DNA from: Oscheius onirici
Lineage: Eukaryota > Nematoda > Chromadorea > Rhabditida > Rhabditidae
Direction: 5' to 3'
NCBI GenBank assembly: GCA_932521025.1
Contig: OW051468.1
Span: forward strand, 1,798,064 to 1,862,063
DNA: 64,000 nt
The position numbers and the translations under genes were made by a program. The notes below the pieces were generated by a model, which ran no database searches, had not been told where the DNA came from, and was given only the letters and a program-made list of their open reading frames with translations. Below are positions 20,799-30,486 of this stretch, in pieces (positions within the stretch are counted from its first letter, which is position 1; each line of letters begins with the position of its first letter).

Positions 20799-21356
20799 TT
20801 ACTCTTCGGAATCCACGTTAACGTTGGTCAATCCCTTGAAGTTGGTGCACGGGACATATGTGCACAGAGTGTAGAGCTTGTGGGTGGAGTCCTCGTCTTC
20901 ATTACGACGGCGAGAGAGACGAACTCGGACGCGGAAAGGTACGTTCCTAAAAGTTGAAAAGTTAGCAAAGCTTGAACATGATCGCTGGGTAACTTGTTTC
21001 ACGAGAGCTAGTCGATACAAAATATGGACGAGCACTTTCACGACTGGCTCTCGCAGTTTCAGAAAATAGAGGAAAGAAACTCGCTTGATTCCCTTGGACC
21101 AGATGAACTTGTTCAGTCTAGTATCGACACGGACGTCTTCGGTCTTCATCGTCTTCTTGGCAAACTTCTTGATCTCATCGACGGCACGGGGAGCGCGTCT
21201 CTTGGCTCCGCTAGAAAACATAACAATGAGAAAACGTCGCGCAAAGCGAACTCACATTCCCTTGATGTACTTGTGCAGATGGATGGTGAATTCACGAGTC
21301 ACGACCTCGTTGATCGCATTTCTGGTTTTGCGATCAGTCTTCGGGGCCTTAGCCAT
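20799..21356 (-). CDS. rpl-31: 60S ribosomal protein L31
   Basis: Three exons on the minus strand. The first starts at the ATG at 21356, 5 bases after a TTTTTCAG acceptor, and encodes '[10 protein letters not shown]...[20 protein letters not shown]'. The second encodes '[17 protein letters not shown]' and '[17 protein letters not shown]'. The third encodes '[19 protein letters not shown]' and ends 'VNVDSEE'. Length and sequence match eukaryotic eL31 throughout. The protein lies at the exit-tunnel rim of the large subunit. AATAAA is present on the minus strand at about 20779-20784. The second intron starts with an unusual GTTTCT donor. Confidence 0.97.
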
Positions 21357-21889
21357 TTTACCTGAAAAACCAATATAATAAGATGCAGGAAAATATTCAA
21401 AAAGAAGAAGGGAAGGAAAACTGATTTTGGCAGCGCTGTTTTCCTGGAAAAATAGTTCAAAACGAAGAAAAGAACGGCGGACATGCTTTTGATGCAACAA
21501 CTTTATTTTAGCAACAAAAGAAACGAAAAAAAATCGAGTGAAATCAAAACAAATCGAGGATGAAAAATTTAGGAAAAGGGCGAAAGGCCGTTTGGCGACA
21601 ATTGGTTGATACTGCACAAAACGTTGGATACTCAGTCATCGTGGCGGGACCCATTGTAATCTACGCAGCCAAATTGGGCGGCAGCGGCCTTCTTATGGCT
21701 TTTTGTTGATTTTCCAGGGGAATTCGCCATTTTTCCAACAAATTTGATAGGGAAACTTGAAAAATAGTCTAAGAAAAGTCAGAAAAGTTACACATGAAAC
21801 AACGAGAGTACATACTAAACTTGGAGATGAAGCTAGATTTTGAGCTCTTTTTCTTCCTACACAATTTGAAGGCACAAAAAAGCTAGTTA

Positions 21890-22060
21890 TGGTTTGTTCA
21901 AAAAAAAAGAGAGCTCGACCATAACCCATTTAATTCGCTGCGAGACCGGAATAACAACAGAAAACTTAACTAGGTATCCTATGTTTCCATGTTATAAGGG
22001 TCTCGCGCGGAAATAAATGGGTTACGGTCGAGCTCTCTTTTTTTTTTTTTTAACAAACCA
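21890..22060. mobile_element. MITE with TA target, TGGTTTGTT ends
   Basis: A 171-bp element has long inverted ends. 'TGGTTTGTTCAAAAAAAA' and 'GAGAGCTCGACCATAACCCA' on the left mirror the right end. It is flanked by TA dinucleotides (21888-21889 and 22061-22062), as expected for a Tc1/mariner-type target. A second member lies at 54031-54325. Confidence 0.85.
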
Positions 22061-22070
22061 TACCTTTTGG

Positions 22071-22631
22071 TAGACATGGCTGACGGGCCGGGCTTGGGCC
22101 TGAAATTTGAGGCCCGGGCCGGCGGGGAAATCTATTTTAAAATGCGCTACCGTCTGTGTGTGTGAAGCTGAGATTTGTGGCTCTTGTATTGCAAGCGTTT
22201 AGTGCGCCGCGCGCGCGACCCGGGTTCGATCCCCGCCGAGGACTAATTTCTTTGCATTTTTGAGTTCCAAATGATGATAGCAAGTGCGTGCATGTGTGCT
22301 TTTTTGCACTTTTGCGAGCCGCAGGCGAGGTGTAAGTCAAAGGAACAATGGTATCTGTTTTGAAAAGGACAAAACTAAGTCACTTAGCCCCGGATGGGCG
22401 TAGCACAACTTGTTTTGGAAAAAAGGGGTGTTTTTTGACCAAAATCTGCATTTTTTCGTCATTTTTAGTAAAAAAAAAAAGTTCAGCAAAATATAACAAT
22501 ATTATTATTCTTTGATTTAGTTCGAGAATGCGCTATATTATGACCATCTTCATTTTTGGTCCGATCCCGGTCCGACGGCCCAGTCTGGGGACCGGGCCTG
22601 GAATCTCCGGCCCGGCCCGGAGCCATGTCTA
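22071..22631. mobile_element. hAT-type non-autonomous element containing a tRNA-like box B
   Basis: The 561-bp element has inverted ends 'TAGACATGGCT...' and '...AGCCATGTCTA', followed inward on both sides by 'GGGCCGGG'-type sequence. It is flanked by a perfect 8-bp duplication, CCTTTTGG (22063-22070 and 22632-22639). Its interior contains 'CCCGGGTTCGATCCCC' (about 22219-22234), a strong Pol III box B, followed by a G/T-rich segment. The interior may be a captured or nested SINE. No transposase is encoded. The left target copy directly abuts the neighbouring TA-MITE. Confidence 0.88.
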
Positions 22632-22844
22632 CCTTTTGGGAATAAAGAAATGGAAACAGGTAACCTTCGACGAAGAACCGAAACTCTCGGTATGAAAAAA
22701 TATTGCTTCTCAACTATCTTTCTCCATGAAAACCGAGAAATAACGACAGGAACTACTGAAAATATATATTTCAAGTTATCTACACGACAAATACAAAAAA
22801 AGGGATTGGATCGCAAGGAATGTCTTCAACTCGGTCTCGTCTTC

Positions 22845-23666
22845 TCAATTTTCCGCCTGTGGCAGGCATAGCGTCTTCCGTACAAGATTGTCGGCAATCC
22901 GCTCGAATTGAGCTCTATCCTCTCGCCACATTTTGGCCGCATTCACATTTGCCGGTGACTCGTCGTTCGGCTCGGCCAGCATGCTCACAACGCTGAGCAG
23001 AATCTTCTCGATCGACTGGACAGGGCTCCACCTGGATTTATAGTTTATTTCAAGCAAAAATAAGATGAAAACCTTTCAGAAGAACTCTCGTAGCCGGTCG
23101 GATCGTCACCTGGCGCATGAAGAATGGAGATACATACCCGGCCGTCCTGATAGATGTTGGGGTGGAAAAGTTCGCATGTGAATCAGAAAACAAGTGTTTT
23201 TAGACGCTGGTTATGGATTGTTTTCGGCCAAGAACCTATTTTTTTTCATAGAATACAGTGAAAACTAGGTTTTTGCGATAAAAAACTGGAAATCTATGGA
23301 TTTTCAAAGTCAAGAGCTATGTGAAGAGGCAAATTTTGCTCTTTTCTGATAACTACAGACAGAACGAAGTTTTTCAGCTATTGAAACCATCAAGAGAGCC
23401 AAAACTTACTTCATTTTGGGCGGACTGAGAGGATAGTCTTGTGGGAAGGTGATTCTGGCTGGGAAGACGCCGTTCGCGAAGCAAGTATCCTCTGGACCTG
23501 AAATTTAGCTCATTTTCGAAGTTGTAGACGAGATTTTACCTGTAATGAGGCACTCCCACTCGAAAAAGTTCTCTTCGTCTATCGGAGCAGCGATGATTCC
23601 CTCGGGCGGCCGGTTCGTCAACTCACGATACTCTGTCATGAGCCTTTTTAGAGCGTAGCCGGCCAT
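22845..23666 (-). CDS. ubc-14: Ubiquitin-conjugating enzyme E2 G2 (UBC7/UBE2G2 type)
   Basis: The ATG at 23666 lies 2 bases after an ACTTTCAG acceptor. Exons encode '[17 protein letters not shown]', '[19 protein letters not shown]' and '[13 protein letters not shown]'. Next comes the active site, '[20 protein letters not shown]' with the catalytic Cys, then '[18 protein letters not shown]'. The end is '[20 protein letters not shown]...'. The acidic insert right after the catalytic Cys ([11 protein letters not shown]) is diagnostic of UBE2G2, the E2 of ER-associated degradation, which works with gp78/HRD-type ligases and makes K48 chains. Three short introns are seen. It lies about 500 bp downstream of the DDX19 C-terminal half on the same strand, so co-transcription is possible. 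The symbol follows the C. elegans orthologue and is an inference. Confidence 0.95.
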
Positions 23667-24161
23667 TTCTGAAAGTTGATTTCAAGGCTTTTTTCGGGTT
23701 ATGAAATATGTTTAAAGGAAAGGCAGGAAATATCGAAGAAACGCTCAAGTTACATCTGTTTTTCAAAGAAATTTCGTTCAATTGAATAATTATTTGATGA
23801 ACGGGTAAGAAGAATATGGAAAAAACATAAATCTGTTGAATTATGAAAAATGTTTTCTCTGAAAAGAAAAAAATACTTTTGCAGCGATTAAACCTGAAAA
23901 GGACTAACTGAAGTGAGGCGTGTGATTGAAAATGCAAGGAATATTGCTTCGGAGTACTTTGCAATTGTACGACCATACTGGACTGAATTTGCAATTTTTG
24001 AGATAATTAGGTTGAAAAACATCTGTACACAGGTAGGACATGTCAAATTGCTTTATTGTTTCAAATAATGGCTAATATAAATTGTACAGAGATATATTGG
24101 CAGTGGGACAAGGGAAATCAGACAGCGCTCAGAAAGAGCTATTTCCAGTGATGCTTACTGT

Positions 24162-24621
24162 TCACTTTGTCCAAGCGTCATCTTTCTCCATGGCCTCGAC
24201 AATGTTCGACGGATCCAGTTCTCGGATCGGCTTTTCTAAATAGGTTTTTAAAGCATAAAACAGATAAAAAAGTTACGAAAATGTTTCGTAAACTTCTGAA
24301 TGAGCTGTAGATCCTCGGGCGAGTCGATAAAATTGATGACTACGCTGTTCTTTCCGAAATGTCCCGTCCTGCCAATTTGACGAAGATACGTCGCATAGTC
24401 GGGATCTGTCGGCTGCTGCTGGTACGGCACATCGTAATTGATCACGTTCGTCGCCTGCGAAACATCAATTCCTGCAAGTTTTTGATTAAAAATTGAAAAA
24501 AAAGAGAAAAACTTCGACTGCAGGCATTGGTAGTGACGAGGACCTTGAAAACGCCGCCCTCGAATTTTTGCATCGCGTAGTCTCGTTCCTCGACTGTCAT
24601 GTCGCCGTGCAGGAGAACTAC
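24162..24621 (-). pseudogene. ddx-19: DDX19/Dbp5 RNA helicase, C-terminal half only
   Basis: Three exons encode the end of RecA domain 2. They contain 'VVLLHGDMTVEERDYAMQKF', motif V ('LVTTNACSRGIDVSQ'), 'VINYDVPYQQ', motif VI ('YLRQIGRTGHFGK', the final Arg-rich HRIGRTGRFG-like motif with substitutions) and the short tail ending at the stop at 24162. These match human DDX19 residue for residue order. Dbp5 releases mRNA from export factors at the nuclear-pore cytoplasmic face. The upstream two-thirds (Q motif, Walker A, DEAD, SAT) is absent. Immediately beyond the first exon lies an RTE fragment. A complementary N-terminal half is at 60931-61660. The frame itself is intact, so this may be a very recently broken gene. 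Confidence 0.85.
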
Positions 24622-24689
24622 CTGGAAACAAATGATTATGATGAAGGTCTAAACTTGACTAATTCGTTGTTTTTGTAAAACAGCAGTAA

Positions 24690-25636
24690 AAATTGAGGCA
24701 AAGCGTCGACAGTCGTTGCCATCAAAACGTTCTACGATGACCTGTATGAGAGCAAAACAGCCGTTCCAGCAACTATAGCCTACTTACCCAACAATAGCCG
24801 ATGTCCAAGATTCCTGAAAGAAGAGATTCGCTCTGTTCTCAGGAAAGCAAAGACTGGAAAAAGTTCGGGATTGGATAAGGTCTCATTACAAGTCTGAAGT
24901 CTGGAAGGGAGAAAGTCGTGGAATTCCTAACGGACCTTTTCAACTACTGTCTCTCTACAGGACAATCGCCTCAAGCGCTCTCTGAAATATTGTGCTGATT
25001 CCGAAGAATAGCAATCTGACAAACCTATCAAATTGGAGACCTATCACTCTTCTTCCGGTATGTTATAAGTTAATATCGTCGCTTGTATTGAGCAGATTGG
25101 AGGATGCTCTCTCCCAACAACAATATCAGGAGCAGACTGGCTTCAGAAGAGGGTTCTCAACTGTCAACAATATTTTTGTCATGCGATAACTTCTGGAAAG
25201 ATCGCAGGAATACAAGAACATGGGCTTTTATGCAGTCTTTATTGACTATCAGAAAGCTTTCGATTCCATTGAACGAGAAGCAGTTTGGAACGGTCTAAGG
25301 AAACGTGCCGTAGATGAGGAGCTCCTGAGACTACTGAAAAACATGTATGAAAAAAGCCGAACGGAAGTTACTGTTAACCAAGGAAAGGTTCCGATCAATC
25401 AAACGCGAGGAGTACGCCAAGGATGTCCGATATCGCCACGACTGTTCAACATCGTTCTGGAAGACGTTCTAAGAAATGTAGACTTTGGAGAAGCAGGTCT
25501 GTCTATAAACGGAAAGCTTCTAACGCACCTCGACTATGCGGATGACTGCATTCTAATTGGAAAAACTGCCCACGAGATTGAAACAATGCTGGCTACACTT
25601 ATTCTAGACGAATTCCCTTATGAGACCTCTTTTTAG
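24690..25636 (+). mobile_element. RTE-clade reverse transcriptase fragment
   Basis: Plus-strand frames show 'NLSNWRPITLLPVCYKLIS', 'QEQTGFRRGFSTVNNIF', 'FIDYQKAFDSIEREAVWNGL', 'GVRQGCPISPRLFN' and the catalytic 'YADD'. Several frame changes (for example near 25185) and missing 5' and 3' parts show that it is dead. It begins about 70 bp upstream (gene sense) of the first remaining exon of the Dbp5 C-terminal half. It is a plausible breakpoint of that gene. Confidence 0.85.
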
Positions 25637-25909
25637 GAAGCGAGAAGTATGACTAATTTTTGTTAATCTACTAATTTTGAGTAATTTGTAGTCTTAACGA
25701 AAAGGGGGTTGATTCCACATTGAAAGTTTGGCAGTTTGTTAAATAGTCATCCTTACTTCATGACCACATTTGAGTTTCGTCCGTCAAACTAATCTTCTCA
25801 CCTTATGTGTATTGAAACAACCTCAATACACGTAGTTGTAGTAATCTTTTACTCTGCTACAAATGTCCAAGTTTCTAATCGACGTGTCTTGTGACAACTC
25901 CTGTTACAA

Positions 25910-26177
25910 ATGATACCTTTGTATTTTGGAGGCATTGTCTGGTGGCTGAATATGATCTTCCTCTTTACTATACTAGCGCTTCGTCCGCAGGACTGGTCTT
26001 TGGCTATGTCACAACAAGGTAAATTATGTAGCATAAAGTTACCCAAATTGTACTTCAGAGAAAGACTTTGTTCAGTCGTTTGTACGTATGATGAGTTTCA
26101 TCCAGTTTGGGTTATTGTACTTTGTGGTGCTGCTCTATAACTGTTTCCCAGCTAGAAAACATAGGAACAACGGTGGC
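25910..26177 (+). CDS. Small two-TM membrane protein (hypothetical)
   Basis: Exon 1 (25910-26020) joins exon 2 (about 26060-26177) across a 39-nt intron (GTAAATT...ACTTCAG). Together they encode 'MIPLYFGGIVWWLNMIFLF...', a first TM, a short loop and a second TM ('FIQFGLLYFVVLLYNCF') with a basic tail 'PARKHRNNGG'. The frame is open only after splicing. AATAAA follows at about 26251. No family is recognised. It could be a terminal fragment of a larger receptor. Confidence 0.4.
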
Positions 26178-26571
26178 TAGAGATTTATAGCCAATGTATG
26201 TGGAACAAAAGTCTGAGTAATGTGATTCTGTGATACATTTCTTTCGAAATAAAACTGAATATAACCATCTGCCACCTGCTTTGCACAAATGACGTCTGCA
26301 GGATTATTCGACGATGCGTACCGAAGATCCAACGTACTCGCGAATGCGCAAAGTTGTGATAATACGGTAGAATTCCCCTCAAAACACCTCTGCTCCTTAA
26401 CAGCTGAAACTGATAGCGAATGGCCGTGGTATGTTTACCTGTTTTTCAATTGCCAAATCAATTTCATGTTCAAATCGTCAAAGCTTGGTGGCTCATAGTT
26501 GCTTGCTTACTCTTATCTTTGAGAGTAGTAGATTCTCTCTTGTGGGCCTCTCTTGGTTGTTCTACCTTCTA

Positions 26572-26605
26572 CCCCCCCCCCCCCCCCTCCCCCCTCCCCC
26601 CCAGA
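26572..26605 (+). repeat. C-homopolymer tract
   Basis: Sixteen consecutive C residues (26572-26587) are followed by TCCCCCCTCCCCCCCC. It is one of four long C/G tracts in the window (also 1619-1631, 1852-1862 and 3963-3978) and a candidate G-quadruplex former on the other strand. Confidence 0.85.
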
Positions 26606-26726
26606 CGCGTTCCCCTAAAATAACTAAAAAATTACCATGACAAAGCGTGACATGTTACGCTACGTCTCGACGACTCTGGACAGCACGACCAGACGGACGG
26701 ACACCATTGAACTTTAGTAAAGAAAG

Positions 26727-28225
26727 ATGCCCAGTTCTGTTTGTAGTTCTGTTCTGGAAACCTCTGTCAACCAACTGCCGTCCAATGCAAGGCGATTACA
26801 TTTAGCCTTTTATTCTAATGTACAACTGATGCCTTTTCAAAAAGAAGATTTCTGTTCTTGGGAAGTACTCGGAGAAGGAGGTTTTGGCAGAGCTTTTAAA
26901 GTAATGCATTCCCAAACAAAAAGGTAACACTAGTTGTTTCACTGAATAGGATGTAGGGTCTACACCATCAAGCAGTTTCACTTCATTCATCAACCAGAAA
27001 ACGAATGCGAAATATATATTCTCAGAGGGGCAAGTCAAATGAAAAATAACATAACTTTTTTTTATAGTATCCTCACCGCAACATCGTCAAAATTTATGGA
27101 ACTGTCGAGAATGGACATCTACAACTCACAGGGTGTGTGCTGGAATACATGGAAGGCGGAAGTCTTTGGAAAGGTGAATATGGAAAAAATACATAATGGG
27201 AATAAAAAGTGTTTTTGGCAAATCGTTCGTTTCGTGGAAATAGTCTAAAAAGACGACGTATAATGCACTGCGTGCACTACTTTTCAGTAGTACATTCATC
27301 GAAAACCTACGGCAACGATCAAATCAATCGATGGATGGCACAGTTGACTGCTGCACTGATCTTCCTTCACTCTAATTATATTTTACATGGAGATATCAAA
27401 ACCGGAAAGTAAGTGCTTTACTTTGCTAAACACAAAACAGTTTGCTACTCTCTTCCCCATGGAATCGTCTGAAAATCTGCGACTTCGGCTCTGCAAAGCT
27501 TGTGAATACGGAAGACTTTACATATAGCCCGTAGGGTAATATTTATTTCTCTCACAGTTCGCTTTCAGCCACAAAACCTTTCCTTCACCAGAACATTATC
27601 TTGATTCACCGCCAAGTGATTGGAGGTTGCGACTAAAACCTGACAACTACTCCGTTGGAATAGTTCTTTGGGAGCTGTACGAGCGAACGTATGATAAATT
27701 ACTTCGAACGAAATTTTGTTCTATAGTAACCCTAAACTTTTGTCTGGCGTAATGGACTACAAGTGGCTGGATAGGAGTAAAAGGGGAGATGATCTTCGCA
27801 AGATCAACACAGCTCTAATTGACGATGAAACAATAGACGTAATACAGAGGTGAGAATCATTCCAATGCCGTCTTTTGTGTTTGAATGTTCGACTAAATAC
27901 AAATTCTTGCGGCATCAAAAGAATTCGTACTTGTGAGCCGGTAATCATATCACGTGCAAACCAAAACAACAGACTGTTACCTTTAAAACGTCAATACCGC
28001 GAGTTTTTGTCCAACCTGATTTCAAAACCCCGATCATGATGGTAAATGTACTTTTAAAGACTTTGGGCAAAGCAGCCAGAAGATCGCATGAAGCTGAAGG
28101 AAGCGAGAGACTTCTTCAGAAGAAGATGCTACGAGAACAGAAGACCTCCCGATAAGGCTCTAGATTACGATACAACGACGAATAAATTCTTTTATCGTTA
28201 CAAATTTTCAAACCCTATACAATGA
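26727..28225 (+). CDS. Protein kinase, TKL-like, divergent catalytic loop
   Basis: About eight small exons begin at the ATG at 26727. Visible kinase landmarks: glycine loop 'LGEGGFGRAFKV', lysine strand 'VYTIKQF', 'HRNIVKIYGTVENG', hinge 'LEYMEGGSLWKG', 'LIFLHSNYILHGDIKTGN' (HGD in place of HRD, with the catalytic Asp kept), 'LKICDFGSAKL' (DFG), 'FPSPEHYLDSPPSDW' as the APE region, 'YSVGIVLWELYERT', and 'LWAKQPEDRMKLKEARDFF' as the C-lobe end. The protein ends 'YKFSNPIQ'. All motifs needed for catalysis are present except the HRD arginine, so activity is plausible but regulation by activation-loop phosphorylation is doubtful. No extracellular or regulatory domain is joined to it. It is adjacent to, and same-strand as, a second kinase. 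Confidence 0.8.
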
Positions 28226-28445
28226 TCGTATGTCGATGCAAGTTTGCTGCATATTCTCTATAGAAAAACCAAAACAGCAGAGGGAGGCTGCTGCTCTCGA
28301 TTTTGGTCTACAACCGCTATATTGTTCAAAAAATGTGTGATACGTCAAAGAAAAGGGACTTGCATATAAAATGGTCTTATTTGCTTTATCGACTTGTAAA
28401 CAGTCGCTCTTATCGTTTTGTCACCAAACCACCGCGTATTTCACC

Positions 28446-29968
28446 ATGCAAACGACCAAAAACAAATCACTAACTCCAATATTGGGTAAGTGAACACGAT
28501 TATGTAAAGATCAATTATTCTAGACATTCCGACATTGTCTCTGGAAGGCTTTCTCAACCTTAACCTCATTTTCAGCGGGAATTTTGCAAACTTCTTCTGG
28601 TGCAATCACGAACAGTATGGGTAAGTTTTCAAAGACACTATTTTTGTCAAAAATTGTTTGGTTCAGGCCAATGTGCGTCAAGATGATTCACAGGTATAAT
28701 GAGAAATTGGACCAGAAGATTCGGTCTCATTGCAAAGTAAGTAAGAAATTTCGAAACTCTATGTTAAAGTTTTGCCAGACTGTTCTACATCCCAACATTG
28801 TGAAATTTATCGCATTTGTTGAAGACTTTGATCCTTTGATGAATTACACAACTTATGGAATCGTCATGGAATACATGTCGAAAGGGAGCCTTCGGGATTG
28901 TAAAACGTCCTCAATTTGTGTCTTCAATTTGTTCGACTTCCAGACATTTACTCCGAATCATTCGAACTCAGAGAAGATGAAATACTGGAATGGATGAGAC
29001 ATCGCTTCCGTATCTCCACAGTCTGGATATGGTTCATGGTGATGTGAGCCCGAACAAGTAACTTCGTCGTTCATAAGTTTTTGATACTTTTAGTATTTTC
29101 CTCACTCCGGGGCTTGAAGCTGTTAAACTGGGAGATTTCGGTTATTCTCGACCATCTGGAGAAGACACTGTTATTAAGTGAGCAATTTACATATTTCTGA
29201 CTTGACTTTGTTGAGGTTTACTGCCATTTACAAACCACTTGAATATTTCTTTGGCTTGGAATGTCCATATTCTGACATTTATTCTCTCTCTTTGACTGTC
29301 TGGGAAGCTTTCCACAGACGCCTTCCGTTTGACAGCAAGGGACTTGGATCACATTTGGAACAACTGAAAAAGGGAATGAAACCAAAAATTAAAAACATTA
29401 ATGATCCGAGTATCGTTGAACTTGTTACAAGGTCGGCTCTTTTTTTGTTCAATGATTTTTGTAGATGCTGGAATCAAGAACCATTGGAACGATACACGGC
29501 CTCAGTTTTCGTTCGCATTTTAAGTGAGAAACTTGACAAACACGAAAAGCTATCATCACTGAGAAAGGCAAAGTTCTACCATTGCTTTAAAACTTTTATT
29601 TAGAATTCCACAGAAAATTTCATCTCAGAAGATTCCAATTCGACAGACTTGCAATTTACGATGAAAGAACCGGAAGAAAAGTAAACTGCTTAAATACTAA
29701 AAACATAGTTTTAAGGACATTGGCTGAGATGGCTGAACGACTATTTTGTTTGTCTCTGAGCCTTATAATACTGTTTTATTTGTATATGTTTCCCGGAAAA
29801 TCATTGTTGGTGAGTTGGTCTTCTTAAGAAAACGTCTTTTAGATCGAGATAGGCGTTCTGTTATCATGCCTCGCTCATATAATTTTCTACAAATGTTGCC
29901 AAACCTCTTTGTCGGAATCGCATTTTCTGGCAAGCTCTCATGTACGACGAATGTATTCTAGTAAGTAG
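28446..29968 (+). CDS. Divergent protein kinase with C-terminal hydrophobic tail
   Basis: Begins at 28446 ('MQTTKNKSLTPI'). The N-lobe is degenerate: no clear GxGxxG is found, and a possible lysine strand is 'MCVKMIHRY'. Better motifs follow: 'LHPNIVKFIAFVED', hinge 'VMEYMSKGSLRD', 'LHSLDMVHGDVSPNN' (HGD), 'VKLGDFGYSRP', 'YKPLEYFFGLECPYSDIYS' and 'VWEAFHRRLPF'. After the C-lobe ('RCWNQEPLERYTA') a short linker leads to two hydrophobic segments in separate exons: 'LFCLSLSLIILFYLYMF' and 'LLIEIGVLLSCLAHIIFY'. The frame stops at 29968 after 'RRMYSSK'. This suggests a membrane-anchored kinase or pseudokinase. Exon joins in the N-lobe are uncertain. Confidence 0.65.
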
Positions 29969-30480
29969 TTCTAACAGTGTAACGTAGTCAACCACGAAGA
30001 AATAAGTATTTTTCAAACTCGGCTTTAGTACTTGCGGTAGTCGTCGTGATTATTGCAAGAAACTTGAATATACTGAATAGGAGTAAAAACTGGGTAATTA
30101 TCTGTGAAAAAGTCTCGTGAACAGAGAGAAGAGCAAAGTTTGGTTTGTTTACATTCAGAAAGTTTTTTTGGATAGTCTGTAAATACGATTGGTTCGGATC
30201 AGCTTTCGATTTGGGAACGGCTCCGTTCAACGTCGAAAATAGCCGAAAAAGTTACAGTAACCGGTGCTAATCCTAAATTTGGCCCGAATTGACCCGTTCT
30301 TCGCCTAACAATGACCTCTGGGAGAAATGCCTCCTTCTGCATACTTTTTGAGACAGTTTTGAGCGAAAAGACGAGCAAAATAAGCTGGAAATACCGACTG
30401 TCTGGTTAGGCTTAATCACTAAATTCGAAAGTTTTGATACCCGGTCGTTTTATTTTCCTTCCATTCAGCAATCCACCTGT
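29969..30480. other. Intergenic region; expected IPO13 N-terminal exons not found
   Basis: No frame here resembles the first quarter of an importin-13 protein. A TACAGTAACC motif shared with several repeats in the window occurs at about 30252. The gene downstream appears to start abruptly after a TTTCCAG acceptor at 30481-30486. Confidence 0.45.
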
Positions 30481-30486
30481 TTCCAG

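Noticed and set aside
22140-22250. Possible tRNA gene on the plus strand
   Set aside because: A strong box B is present but there is no matching box A or acceptor stem, and it is inside a hAT-type element.
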